In this document: piece by piece, positions 19,194 to 29,674 of the stretch
Layout: each line of letters begins with the position of its first letter
Numbering within the stretch: position 1 is the stretch's first letter
From: Adiantum capillus-veneris
Lineage: Eukaryota > Streptophyta > Polypodiopsida > Polypodiales > Pteridaceae
Assembly: GCA_014529385.2 (NCBI GenBank)
Contig: CM043958.1
Location: 88,138,525-88,202,524 of the forward strand
Reading direction: 5' to 3'
DNA length: 64,000 bases
The notes under the pieces: generated by a model
What the model saw: the letters and a program-made list of their open reading frames with translations, nothing else
Database searches by the model: none
Told to the model about the DNA's origin: nothing
Program-made: the position numbers and the translations under genes

Positions 19194-20930
19194 ATGGAGC
19201 AAATGTTAGATGCGTTCTTTGACATGGACCCCATCATTGAAAACCAAGGTGGCAACAACATTCAAGGAAACATTGTGGATCAACCTCAGTCATCCCGTCC
19301 ATATCGATGGCATGATAGCAATGATAAAGAGGGTGAGATGATGCGACTCTTGCACGCATGCCACTTTGCAATGGTACAAAAATCTTAGTCCTTCATACCG
19401 CTTTGGCAATGCTTAATGTACGGGTGGTCTAACACGAGTGTCATAGAGATTTTTAGGTAAATATATTGTATCCTAAGCACGCAAAGCCCAATTTAAAGTT
19501 CAATAATATGAACGTTATGTTCACTGGTTGATGTAATGATAGGTTGTTCAACGAGAAAATCTTGTCAGAAGCCAATCACATGCCCCCTACCCGTCTAGCC
19601 GTTAAAAAGATTTTTACTAACTTAGGCTTGGATTATCAAAAATTACATGCATGTCCTAATGATCATATACTCTTTTGCAACAATAAGTATGAGAATTTGG
19701 ACCAGTGTCCCAATTGTGGATCAATTAGGTACAGAGAGGAAACACAAGCAAAATTTGTCCCTACAAAGATCCTTCGACACTTTCCTATCATTCCAAGAAT
19801 AAAGATCATATACAAGTGCAAGTCTATAGCTGCTTTGATGACATGGCATACAAATACCAGATTGACAGATGATGTGCTGCGGGTGTCTACTAACTCTCGT
19901 ACATGGAAGCACATAGAGAAAAGATGGCCTACATTTAATGATGAGCCTTGATGTATCCGTTTCGGTCTAGCAATGGATGGAGTAAATCGATTTGGAATAC
20001 GGGGTTCATCATGGCGCACATGGCATATTTTCTTGGTTAATTATAATCTTCCACCATGGCTAGCTATTAAAAGAAGGGCCATCTGTTGTTGTCACTGATT
20101 GTCCTAGGAAAGTACAAGGCAAAGAACATGGACATCTATATGGAACCACTTATAGAAGAGCTCCAAATCTTGTGGAAAGGGATCGATGAGCTTGACATGT
20201 CCCAACCAATCGGATGAAAAAATTCCCATGTGCAAGGAATTCTCATGCGGACCATGCATTGTTGGGCAGGCTTTGGTGGATGTTCACTTAAGTATCTTTT
20301 CAAACCCTCACGTATATGATATTCCTAGTCATGCCAATTCTATTATTTTATTTTTATGATTTTTTAAGGCTTGAGTTAGTTGGACAATCATGCATGTCCA
20401 AAATGCAATCCTTGACTCAGCTTTCGCCACCTTGATCATTTGAGCAAGATAATTTACAAGGAGCATGGTAGATTTTTTCCTGAAGGACATGAGCTATGTG
20501 GACCAAATATATGCAAACATGACATGCATCAACTCAAAGTGAGATTGGAAAAACATGTGGCTAGAGAGGGGATCTTTCAAGCCACACGACATAAAAAGAC
20601 TTTCTATTTTCCATGGGGAGGTATGGACAGATGCATAGGAACATTCGTACTTCCGTAGCATTGTAAACAAGTTGTGCTCACAATAGATCCACTAAGGAAA
20701 GAAAAAGATGAGAAAGACTTGTCTAAACCGTTGTGTGAAGGATTAGAGGTTGAGGTCAAAGAGCTTCATGACTAAAGTGCATGGCCCACAGATGATGTAA
20801 GTGAGGATTTTGAGCTGGAGGTCAGTGGTTACAAGATGCCTGAACTTAGAGATGAGCTTTCAAATACACAAGTTGATACAGAGAGAAATAAAGAAGTGGA
20901 GTTGATGACAAAGATTCAAAAGTACAGATT
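19194..20930 (+). pseudogene. CACTA (En/Spm) TNP2-type transposase remnant
   Basis: The best-preserved segment (19544-19951) shows the TNP2 family signature: NHMPPTRLAVKKI, LDYQKLHACPNDHILF, CPNCGSIRY, KILRHFPIIPRIKIIY, then a DDVLR-type motif. After an in-frame TGA at 19949-19951 the same frame continues with RFGLAMDG. Downstream fragments in shifted frames match the family's NLPPW and KIIYKEHGRFFPEGHELCG parts (20440-20510). An upstream fragment (19194-19385) has the leader-like MRLLHACH. Several stops and frameshifts are present, so this is a dead transposase. No terminal inverted repeats or target duplication were found, so element limits are unknown. Confidence 0.75.
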
Positions 20931-21720
20931 GAAATAGACATTTTTGGTGCTCGGCTTTCATAGAAGATGAGAGATTGAGTATTGATTTTTGCTAGGAACT
21001 CTTTTGAAACCTCTTTTAATGCATCTACAACACTGGATAGATATAACGAGTTGTGTTGCAGATTTGTTTTTTTGTTATTTGCATTGCTTAAGCTATTCTT
21101 TTGTGAAGTAATGTATTGTATCTGTGTTATTGTGTATCTATAACCATGGCCAATGACGACGATACATACTCTTCTAGTTTTAGTTTTCTAGTTGCCAAGT
21201 CGAAAATAGCCTAGGGTTTTGGTGATTTAGAAAATCTTAGGCGGATATGGCTAAGGCCTCTGTCACACACGTCCGGGCTAGCATGTTACGCACCCCCTCT
21301 TGAAGTGAGCATAAGGCTCATTTGTCTCCGGTCGGCTACATGAATTATGATGTGGCATGCACTTTTGTGATGGACGCTTGTCAAGAAGATCCCCCACTCC
21401 AGCCAGCTATGCCATATTTGGTTGGCCAATCAAATGCAAGAGACCGCAACGACCCTCCATCCCCTTGCCGGCATGCGCAACGGCTTGCTTGCATATATTC
21501 AGCCTTTCGCTATTTCACAACTTTTCCTCCACAAGCTCGCATGCCGCGCTCTAGTGCTCGTTTAGGCAACAACTCACGATTAGACGTTGTTGAAGGCATC
21601 GAGGTATGGGATTCTGCCATGCTGCTCAATTACACACACACACACACACAGTCACGAATTCTGTCATGTTGCTCAATTACACACACACACACACTTTATT
21701 GTTGCCACACTGCTTGATCT

Positions 21721-21763
<43 letters not shown>

Positions 21764-21959
21764 TATTGCTCCGAGGTTTATATTGTGTATGGGTTATGAG
21801 TATTGTATATGGATAATGAGTATTATATACATTGAAGAAAAAAAATTCCTTTAATAGTCTTTGATTAGAATTGCTTTTTGGTTTTAGAGTTGTTCTCCCA
21901 ATACTTGAAATGCATGTTTTCCTTCTTTTCTCTATGAATGCATGTCATTGATTGCTAGG
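20931..21959. other. Non-coding spacer with CA microsatellites
   Basis: No gene recognised. It contains CA runs at about 21633-21650, 21679-21694 and 21723-21760. The ORFs predicted here are Thr-His repeats from the CA tracts. Sequence just before 21970 (TTTGCAG then GCGAGC) looks like a splice acceptor ahead of the trihelix-like remnant, but this is inference. Confidence 0.5.
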
Positions 21960-21981
21960 GATATTTGCAGGCGAGCTTCCA

Positions 21982-22744
21982 ATGAGTCACTACAATAATG
22001 CACGCATCCCCAAGCGACCTAGAGGTGGTCAACGAATGGCTAGGGTTAACGAGGGAGGGTTAGGCAGCCAAGAGAGTGTTCCTTCGAGAGAGCCTAGTGG
22101 GTGGCTGGTCATGAAACAATGTTTGAAACCCAATTGAACGAAGACATGGGGTTTATCCAGTTGCTTCAGGAGGATGGTTGGGGGGCGGGGGGGGGGGGCT
22201 CATTGAGTGAAGGTCTGTCAATTGAGAACATAGGATTGAGCCATCCAATCATCCCTCTCCAGCCGAGTGTTGTTCCGGGTGTTTCTTTCACACGTCCCAA
22301 GCCCCCACCTGCATCATTTTCTCTGTTGATTCCCCAAGGCTTCATGCCTCCTCGCATGGGGGCTTCTATGACCATGCCCGCATTGAAGGTTAGGCCTTCT
22401 TTTCTGTCCACTGCCCCAACTATTTTTGCATTGCGTCCTCTTGTGACCTCATCTAGTGAGTCGACCAAGGGGGCTAAACGCCCTAGTGTGGCGATACCAG
22501 TGTGGGACGAGACCGCAACATCGACCTTGCTTAAAAACTATGAAGATCGATGGTCTCATGTGAACAAAGGCAATATGAGATTGAAAGACTGGGACGAAGT
22601 TACATTGCAATTAAACAATGAGGTCACTAGCACCTTCACACCAGAGCAGGTCAGGAACCGCATAGACACTCTTAGAAAAAAAAGAAAAAAGAAAAATGAA
22701 AAACAACAATCACTAGGGGGGTAAAGTCCACATGGGAATACTTT
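21982..22744 (+). pseudogene. Trihelix-like DNA-binding protein remnant, 5' part
   Basis: Two overlapping frames: 21982-22137 (MSHYNNARIPKRPRG) and 22101-22724. The second ends with a trihelix/SANT-like domain: WDETATSTLLKNYEDRW, then KDWDEV, then VRNRIDTLRKKRKK. In this family a conserved W/F stretch follows, and here it appears in the next frame (STWEYF, about 22726-22744), so one base is gained or lost in the run of six Gs near 22718-22723. A second G homopolymer (about 22184-22198) lies in the variable N-terminal part. The Copia element begins at 22745, directly after the codon for F. Host transcription-factor-like or transposon-derived origin cannot be told apart. Confidence 0.6.
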
Positions 22745-23314
22745 TGTTAGGAAATAAGACGTAGCTAAATAGATAATTGAGTAGATTACTTAATGGAGAG
22801 AGACAGATTTATATACACGAGATTATAGAGTAGAGAGAGAGAGAGAGAGTACACACGATATACGTGGTTCACCCAATGTGGGCTACGTCCACGGGAAAGC
22901 AGCCACTCAATGGCTTTAGTACTTCAAAACAAGAAGTAGTTTACAAAGGGATTATACCCTTAATGGAGCTCCCGCCTTGCTTCACTCTCACCACCTCACA
23001 CTCACCTTGTTACATCAACTTCACACTATGAAATGTGTGTAGAAATGGCCTCCTTTTATAGGCCAAAAGGGTTGCCCTCTCTTATGAGAGACAGCCATGT
23101 GTAGCCGCCCTTGTGCGAATAAGTCCAAATCGGACCCTCCAATCCGCCCATGTGTGGCCGCCCTTGAGAAGACAAGTCCGCTTTTGAATTTGGCCACTGG
23201 CCACCGGCCATTGACTTCCGACCACCAGCCATCGTCCATTGACTACCGGCCACCGGCCAACCGACCGGTTGTTTTCCGACCACTTTCCGGCCGCCGTCCG
23301 GCCATAATATTCTG
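22745..23314 (-). repeat. Copia 3' LTR, truncated
   Basis: Reads TGTTAGGAAATAAG on the plus strand and is shared with 27139-27711 up to ATAATATTCTG. Beyond that the two copies part: here the sequence is pol, there it is further LTR-like DNA. It contains a GA run (about 22832-22849) shorter than in the other LTR. Confidence 0.88.
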
Positions 23315-24244
23315 GTGAAAGTGATATCTCACCTCAATGCGCTTTGTCCTTGAATGAAAGGCTGAGTTTTTTGCAAGATGGATAGCGCTTTGGATATCAC
23401 TGTACAAGACACAATTGTCTTGTTTGAATCCAAGCTCTTCTAAGAATCTGTGAAGCCACAGAATTTCTTTGCTTGCCTCCGTCACTGCTACATACTTTGC
23501 TTCCGTGGTAGAAAGTGAAACCACTTTTTGCAGCTTTGAAGCCCAGCTTATTGTTGTGCCTCCAACCGTGAACACATAGCCAGTAGTGCTCCTACGAGTA
23601 TCTTTGTCACCTGCCATATCTGCATCAGCATACCCTTCTAGAAAAATATCAGTTCCTCCAAAATACAAAGCATTTGTTTTTGTCCCTTTTAGATACCTAA
23701 GTATCCACTTCACAGCTTGCCAATGCTCTTTACCTGGGTTTTCCATGAACCTACTCACAACTCCCACTGCATGTGCAATGTCTGGCCTTGTCCAGACCAT
23801 AGCATACATTAGAGAACCTACCGCTGCAGCATATGGAACTTTAGACATATAGGCTATCTCCTCTTGTCTCTTTGGACACATATCCTTTGTTAGTTTAAAA
23901 TGACCAGCCAAAGGTGTAGAAACTGGTTTTGCATTTTGCATAGCAAACCTTTCTAGTACCTTCTTGATGTAATATTCTTGAGATAGCTTTATTGTCTTCT
24001 TCGTCCTGTCCCTTGATATTTTCATACCAAGTATCCTCTTTGCAGCACCTAAATCTTTCATTGAAAAAGATTTGGACAGCTCCTCTTTTAGGTCTTTGAT
24101 GTCCTGCATGTTAGCACTTGCAATCAACATGTCATCAACATACAACATTAGGATGATGAATTTCCCAATCTCCCAAATTCTCCGTGTAGACGTAGTGATC
24201 CGAGTTGCATCTTGTGAATCCATGATCCAACATCCATCGATCAA
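23315..24244 (-). pseudogene. pol: Copia pol, RT C-terminal part and RNase H (frameshifted, truncated)
   Basis: Picks up the frame lost at about 24150-24170. It contains the reverse transcriptase core YVDDM, the KDLG..ILGM segment, then RNase H with SLMYAMVWTRPDIA, GYADADMAGD (catalytic Asp), the TEAKYVA segment (Glu) and the LYSDIQSAI segment (Asp). The frame reaches IEVRYHF and then enters the LTR directly, leaving out the usual ~60 residues and the purine tract. One single-base frameshift separates it from the upstream ORF. Confidence 0.85.
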
Positions 24245-27074
24245 ACTTCAAGTACCATTGTCTTGATGCTTGCTTTAAACCATACAAGCTCTTCTTTAAT
24301 CTGCAAACCATTTTCTCCTTACCTTTTACTTCATACCCCTTTGGTTGAAGCATGTAGATTTCCTCCTCTAAGTCACCGTGAGGGAATGCCGTATTTACAT
24401 CCATTTGCTCGAGATTTAGATCATGAGCAGCCACAAGGCTTAAGACAAGCCTAATTGAGTTCATTTTTACAACAGGAGAAAATATTTCATTGAAGTCAAT
24501 ACCTTTCTTTTGAGAAAAACCTTTTACCACAAGCCTAGACTTGTACCTTTTCTTCCCACCTTCTTCTTCCTTTAGCTTGTACACCCATTTGTTTTGAAGT
24601 GCCCGCTTACCTTTAGGCAACTCAACCAACTCCCATGTTTGGTTGCGATGTAGTGAGTCCATCTCCACTTGCATGCTCTTCGTCCATTCTTCTTTGGATT
24701 CATGTTGCATAGCTTCTTCATATGATTCCGGCTCTCCAGAATCTGAGATCAAGAGATGGTTGAAGGAAGGAACAAACCTTTGTGGAGGTCTACTTGCTCT
24801 TGTACATCTTCGGGGAATAGGTTGAGGCTCCTCATTTGGTTGACGTTGTTGCACATTGTCACCATTTACAGTCCTTGAGTCTTCACCGTCCTCAAGCTCC
24901 ATGTACTCATCACCTGTTTCTTTTGTTTGTTTTCTTTCCAAGTAATCTTTGTACATATTTTGTTCGTTAAAAATTACATCTGTACTCCTTAAGATTTTAC
25001 CATCTTCAGGATTCCATAGGCGATACCCAAAGTCTCCTTCTCCATAGCCAATGAAGAAACACTTTTTGGACTTTGCATCTAACTTTGATCTTAGGCTTCT
25101 ATCTATGTGCATGAAAGCCTCACACCCAAACACTTTGAGAAATGCATAATTCACCGGTTTACCTGTCCATGCCTCTTCTGGAATTACTCCCCCATCCAAT
25201 GCCGTTGAGGGTGACCGATTGATTAAGTACACAGACGTATTTACAGCTTCCGCCCAAAGCTCAAGCGGTAGGCCTGCATGTAGCCGCATGCTTCGTGCTC
25301 GTTCCATGATTTTCCTGTTCATCCTTTCCGAAATCCCATTTTGTTGAGGTGTCCTTGGGGTTGTCCTTTGCCTCCGAATGCCATTGCTAGCACAAAAGCT
25401 TTCAAAAGCTTGGCTGCAATATTTGCCTCCATTGTCGGATCTGAGGCATTTAACCTTGGTACCTGTTTCATTCTCCACAAAGGCTTTCCACCTTTGAAAT
25501 ATGGAAACTACATCGGATTTATTCTTCATGACATAAACCCATGTTTTTCTAGTCGCATCGTCTATGAATGTTACATAGTACAATGAGCCACCAAGTGATG
25601 GTGTACTTGCAGGACCCCAAACATCAGAATGAACCAACTCAAGTTTTTTATTTTTTCTTTCATTTCCTGATTTTTGAAATTTTACCCTCTTTTGTTTACC
25701 ATAAACACAATCTTCACAGAACTCTAAGTCCACTTCTTTCAAACCCGGTAGAAGCTTCTTTGTTTGAAGGATTTGCATTCCTTTGGCACTCATATGCCCA
25801 AGTCGGTAGTGCCACACCACACTGTCAACTTCTGTAGTTGCTGCACAAGCTGAAGGTTGCGTGCTAACAGTACACAAGTAAAGTGTACCGACTTTTTCAC
25901 CCTTGGCAACCACCAAAGATCCCTTTGAGATCTTCCACCGTTTGTTTCCGAATGCAATGTTGTGACCTTCATCGTCCAATTGTCCTGTAGAGATCAAATT
26001 TTTGCGAAGAGAAGGAACATGCCTAACATCTTTAAGCTTCCATTCATTTCCATTAGCAGTTTTGACAGAAACTGTACCTTTGCCGACAATCTCACAAGCT
26101 TCATCATCTCCCAAGTATACATACCCAAAATTACCTTTGGTGTAGTCTTGGAAATGTTGCTTGTGTGGTGTCGCATGGAATGAAGCCCCGGAATCTACTA
26201 TCCAGGAATTAGACACATTGTCTAATGAGAGAATTAGAGCATCTTGCTCTACTTTACCTGCCACATTGGCCTCCGATGTTGGCTTGTTGTCTTGAGACTC
26301 TGTCTCCTTCTTCTTCTTGGACCAGCAATCCTTCTTGACGTGGCCCTTCTTGCCGCAGTTCCAACATTCAAGAACTGACTTTGTGCGTGACTTGCTCCGC
26401 CTTGAGCGATCACGACCCTTTTGGTTTCTGAACCTCTCCTTAAGCCTTCCTCTTGTTTCCACTGATAGTGCAGCACTTGATGATTCTCCTGTGCTTCTCC
26501 TTCGCATTTCCTCGCTTAGGAGAACACCCACAACATCATCAAACTTAAGAGTATTTGTGCCAGAGATAGAATTACTTACAGCCATCACAAGGCTGTCCCA
26601 ACTATTCGGTAGAGATGATAGTATAAGGAGAGCTCGCACTTCGTCATTGAAATTGATTTTCACTGATCGAAGTTGACTTATGTTTGTGTTAAAGTCATTT
26701 AGGTGTTCTGCAACTGAACCATTCTCTGCCATCTTTAGATTGAACAAGCGCTTCATAAGAAATACCTTATTGGATGCCGATGGTTTCTCATAGAAGTCGT
26801 CAAGTGACTTCATCAAGTCCTCCGTGGTCTTAATCTCCGAAACATTGAAGGCCACCGTTGACGCCAAGCTTAACCGGATTGTTCCCACTGCCTTTCGATC
26901 AAGGACAATCCATGCTTCATCTGCCATTGTTGCGGGCTTCTTCGCAAGACCGCCTAGTCGCAAATAGAGGTCCTTCTGGTAGAGATAGTCTTCAATCTGT
27001 ATCTTCCAATGTTGATAGTTTTTGCCGTTGAACTTCTCAATCTTGAGCTTCCCTTCCTCCGCCATAACTCCCAC
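24135..27074 (-). CDS. gag-pol: Copia gag-protease-integrase-RT (979 aa, frameshift at end)
   Basis: Counted from ATG 27074. Gag with the KLKIEKFNGKNYQHWK start common to plant Copia elements; zinc knuckle CWNCGKKGHVKKDC at 237-250; protease with WIVDSGASFHATP (Asp294); GAG-pre-integrase zinc region (YRLGHMSAKGM); integrase with HSDVWGP, RSDNGGKY and an NGISERMNRK segment supplying the catalytic Glu; GKP-type C-terminal region; then the N-terminal reverse transcriptase (WVYKLKEEEGG, VVKMNSIRL, MDVNTAF). A frameshift just before YVDDM ends the frame. The single-ORF layout and order protease-integrase-RT-RNase H identify Ty1/Copia. Its ATG is preceded closely by the primer site. The frameshift makes it non-functional alone. 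Confidence 0.9.
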   Translation of the reverse strand: MGVMAEEGKLKIEKFNGKNYQHWKIQIEDYLYQKDLYLRLGGLAKKPATMADEAWIVLDRKAVGTIRLSLASTVAFNVSEIKTTEDLMKSLDDFYEKPSASNKVFLMKRLFNLKMAENGSVAEHLNDFNTNISQLRSVKINFNDEVRALLILSSLPNSWDSLVMAVSNSISGTNTLKFDDVVGVLLSEEMRRRSTGESSSAALSVETRGRLKERFRNQKGRDRSRRSKSRTKSVLECWNCGKKGHVKKDCWSKKKKETESQDNKPTSEANVAGKVEQDALILSLDNVSNSWIVDSGASFHATPHKQHFQDYTKGNFGYVYLGDDEACEIVGKGTVSVKTANGNEWKLKDVRHVPSLRKNLISTGQLDDEGHNIAFGNKRWKISKGSLVVAKGEKVGTLYLCTVSTQPSACAATTEVDSVVWHYRLGHMSAKGMQILQTKKLLPGLKEVDLEFCEDCVYGKQKRVKFQKSGNERKNKKLELVHSDVWGPASTPSLGGSLYYVTFIDDATRKTWVYVMKNKSDVVSIFQRWKAFVENETGTKVKCLRSDNGGKYCSQAFESFCASNGIRRQRTTPRTPQQNGISERMNRKIMERARSMRLHAGLPLELWAEAVNTSVYLINRSPSTALDGGVIPEEAWTGKPVNYAFLKVFGCEAFMHIDRSLRSKLDAKSKKCFFIGYGEGDFGYRLWNPEDGKILRSTDVIFNEQNMYKDYLERKQTKETGDEYMELEDGEDSRTVNGDNVQQRQPNEEPQPIPRRCTRASRPPQRFVPSFNHLLISDSGEPESYEEAMQHESKEEWTKSMQVEMDSLHRNQTWELVELPKGKRALQNKWVYKLKEEEGGKKRYKSRLVVKGFSQKKGIDFNEIFSPVVKMNSIRLVLSLVAAHDLNLEQMDVNTAFPHGDLEEEIYMLQPKGYEVKGKEKMVCRLKKSLYGLKQASRQWYLKFDRWMLDHGFTRCNSDHYVYTENLGDWEIHHPNVVC

Positions 27075-27124
27075 TCAATTCAAGGAATCCTTTCCTTGAG
27101 ATAATTTAGCTACGAGCAAACCTT

Positions 27125-27136
27125 GCTCTGATACCA
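27125..27136 (-). other. Copia primer binding site (initiator tRNA-Met)
   Basis: On the minus strand TGGTATCAGAGC, the canonical complement of plant initiator tRNA-Met, begins two bases after the LTR end. Confidence 0.9.
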
Positions 27137-27138
27137 GT

Positions 27139-27222
27139 TGTTAGGAAATAAGACGTAGCTAAATAGATAATTGAGTAGATTACTTAATGGAGAGAGACAG
27201 ATTTATATACACGAGATTATAG

Positions 27223-27257
<35 letters not shown>

Positions 27258-27875
27258 CACGATATACGTGGTTCACCCAATGTGGGCTACGTCCACGGGA
27301 AAGCAGCCACTCAATGGTTTTAGTACTTCAAAACAAGAAGTAGTTTACAAAGGGATTATACCCTTAATGGAGCTCCCGCCTTGCTTCACTCTCACCACCT
27401 CACACTCACCTTGTTGCATCAACTTCACACTATGAAATGTGTGTAGAAATGGCCTCCTTTTATAGGCCAAAAGGGCTGCCCTCTCTTATGAGAGACAGCC
27501 ATGTGTAGCCGCCCTTGTGCGAATAAGTCCAAATCGGACCCTCCAATCCGCCCATGTGTGGCCGCCCTTAAGAAGACAAGTCCCCTTTTGAATTCGGCCA
27601 CCGGCCATTGACTTCCGACCACCGGCCATCGGCCCTTGACTACCGGCCACCGGCCAACCGACCGGTTGTTTTCCGACCACTTTCCGGCCGCCGGCCGGCC
27701 ATAATATTCTGTCGAAAAAGAATATTCTGGAGAAAAAAAAAAGTCTCGGGGGCCTCCGCCCCTGAGGCCTTTAAAGTTGCCCCTGATTCTTGTCCGTGAA
27801 AATTTTGGTTTCCGGTGAGTGATTTTCCTTCACGCACGATGGCTTCTCCTCATAATGGGGGTTTTACAAATGTGC
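27139..27875 (-). repeat. Copia 5' LTR
   Basis: Positions 27139-27711 match the 3' LTR. The part 27712-27875 has no counterpart there but is assigned to this LTR because the candidate target duplication ACTTT follows it and the trihelix-like frame resumes after it. It contains an expanded GA run (about 27231-27254). The outer boundary is less certain than the inner. Confidence 0.65.
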
Positions 27876-28425
27876 ACTTTTACCACAGAAAATTACAAGG
27901 GTAAATTAGGCTCCATACTTAACAACTTTGAGGTGGTCAACACTTTGTGGTCATCCACTCCACGGTGTGTTGGGATTTCGGAAGACTTTGATAGTGCTAG
28001 CTCGCAAAGCACTCATGTAGGGAGTCAGGGCACTCAAGAGGGAGATGGTTGCAATGATGGAGAGGATGAGGGGGAGGGAGAGATTGGGGGCGAGGGTGAG
28101 ACTATTGTAGAGGAGACTGCGAGTGTGTCTGGTGCAACGGATGCGGGGGATGCAACACGGACCCTCAGGTCCAAGACCTCCTGGAGTTAAAGCGCAAAAA
28201 GTGAAAGAGGCCAACTACACATCGCTCAGATCTATTGCCAAAGTGCTCGGGAAGGGGATGAAAGGGATGGCCCAAACAATGAAAGAATACGAGAAGGAGT
28301 GGGTTGCCCAAGAGGAAAGATTTTTGAAGCTCAGGATGGACGAGGAGGCTCGACGAATGGAGATGTACATAAAATTTCAATTGGACCTCGCAAAGATTGT
28401 CACCAAACCCAAGGTACTTTACTAA
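27876..28425 (+). pseudogene. Trihelix-like remnant, 3' part
   Basis: Two frames. The first (27876-28190) reads through NYKGKLGSILNN and an acidic Gly/Glu-rich stretch. The second, from about 28165 to TAA at 28423-28425, reads PPGVKAQKVKE, then GKGMKGMAQTMKEYEKEW and a charged coiled-coil-like tail ending near MEMYIKFQLDLAKI. A long charged helix with a C-terminal MEM..K.QL.. pattern is typical of trihelix proteins of the SIP1 type. One frameshift lies near 28150-28175. Together with 21982-22744 this is one gene split by the Copia insertion. Confidence 0.55.
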
Positions 28426-28439
28426 TCACCATAAAAAAA

Positions 28440-28930
28440 AATTGAGGGAGGGAGCGAGTGTGACATTTAATGGTCTATTAACTTGTGAGGTAGCGGAAAA
28501 TAACATAGACATAGTGAGCATTTCATTAAGAAAAGATTCCTAATGAGCATAGAAAGAGTGCTTGGATGGAGAGAGAAACAAAAGCATAACACCTAGTTAG
28601 CTAGGCATGAAGAATACTTCAAAAAGAGAGAGAAGTTAAGCTATTGACAACATTTGAGGGCCAGATTTACAAGGAGCCGGTCCCCCTCCAAAAGGCTTTG
28701 TATTATAGGTTTCCCCATCAAGGGAGACATTTTACAATACAATACTTTGTGTTCCTTCAATAACTTGCTGGTGCAATGAAGATGGAAGCTTCAACGACAA
28801 AGCTTACACTTGAAAACACAACATCAATTCCCCCACGGTCTGAGACCCAAGACCTAACACACCTTCGAACATGATGAGAGCTAGCGGGGTATGAGAGTAG
28901 AGCTACTCTAGAGCTTCATTTTGATAAAGA
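28440..28930. repeat. Diverged LTR fragment of the element-D family
   Basis: Matches element D LTR positions 36181-36640 in order: AGCATAG motifs, GGAGCCGGTCCCCCTCC, CTTTGTGTTCCTT, AAGATGGAAG, CACCTTCGAA, GAGAGCTAGC. By eye the identity is only about two thirds to three quarters, so it is much older than D. Only the first ~460 bp of a 1.6-kb LTR is present. Confidence 0.7.
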
Positions 28931-28939
28931 AAAAAGGTT

Positions 28940-29674
28940 TGAGTTATGGCCAAAATAGCCAACCTCTGCCTGGAGATTGCATATGTATATGATGTCTACC
29001 GACTCAAAATTGCTCCAAACATTAACTATAGACTCTCCTTGATGTACTCTAACCACTCCAAGTCTCAATTTGTGACTGTGTGTTCACTGATCATGGTTAC
29101 AACCTCCCCCCTTTCTGGGACACTCTCTTTGATCTCTTTTGCCTGCGTTTTGGCACTTTTTAGCCCAAATGTGCTCCAAATGCAACAAAATTTTGGCTAG
29201 GGACTTCTTTTATGCTCTAGGACACTATGGTATACTCAAATGTCTGATTTGACCCAAATCTGGCCTCTAAGACATCATACGCGTATGATGTCTTTTGGCC
29301 AAGATTTCACTTCTACTTCTATCCAAGGTACTTCTTGATGCATACAACAAGAATATGTGATCACATCAAATTTTAGATGTAAAAAATTATCAAAATCACC
29401 ACTTTTTCACCTTTCTTGGATCTACAAAAATCTCCTTAGATCCAAAGATATGTGTCCAAATGAGATGAAATTTTGCAAACAAGCTTACACACATCATTTC
29501 CAAACCTCTTGTGTGGTCAGAAGTGCAATTGGACCTTCAGATCTTAACCCGAGACATCATACGCGTATGATTTCTATGTGCTCAGAATTAGCCCAAATTT
29601 GGTCTCTAAGCTTATTTTGTGGTGCTAAACACCCTGGTAAGCTTTGATATAAACTTTGGTCCCTGAGATTGTGG
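28940..29674. repeat. Satellite array, ~285-bp units with GACATCATACG palindrome (left part)
   Basis: Palindromes built from GACATCATACG and its complement lie at 29271-29292 and 29553-29574, with a half site ending at 28996; spacings are ~296 and ~282 bp. Text between them is AT-rich, with recurrent phrases such as CAAATTTGG and CAAAATCACCACTTTTT. No coding signal. The array continues at 35451 after element C. Confidence 0.75.

Larger units (their letters stand above)
22745..27875 (-). mobile_element. Ty1/Copia element inserted in the trihelix-like gene
   Basis: 3' LTR 22745-23314 (truncated), pol and gag 23315-27074, primer site 27125-27136, 5' LTR from 27139. Flanks ACTTT at 22740-22744 and at 27876-27880 are the candidate target duplication; if LTR ends are strictly TG...CA the duplication is CTTT and the right end is 27876. 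The shared LTR part differs by about 10 substitutions and two small indels over 570 bp (about 2%). The 3' end of pol runs straight into the 3' LTR, so the end of RNase H, the purine tract and the first ~165 bp of that LTR are missing. This element is defective. Confidence 0.85.

Noticed and set aside
29357-29647. 96-aa ORF in satellite DNA
   Set aside because: Falls across satellite monomers and is not repeated in neighbouring units; no protein-like features.
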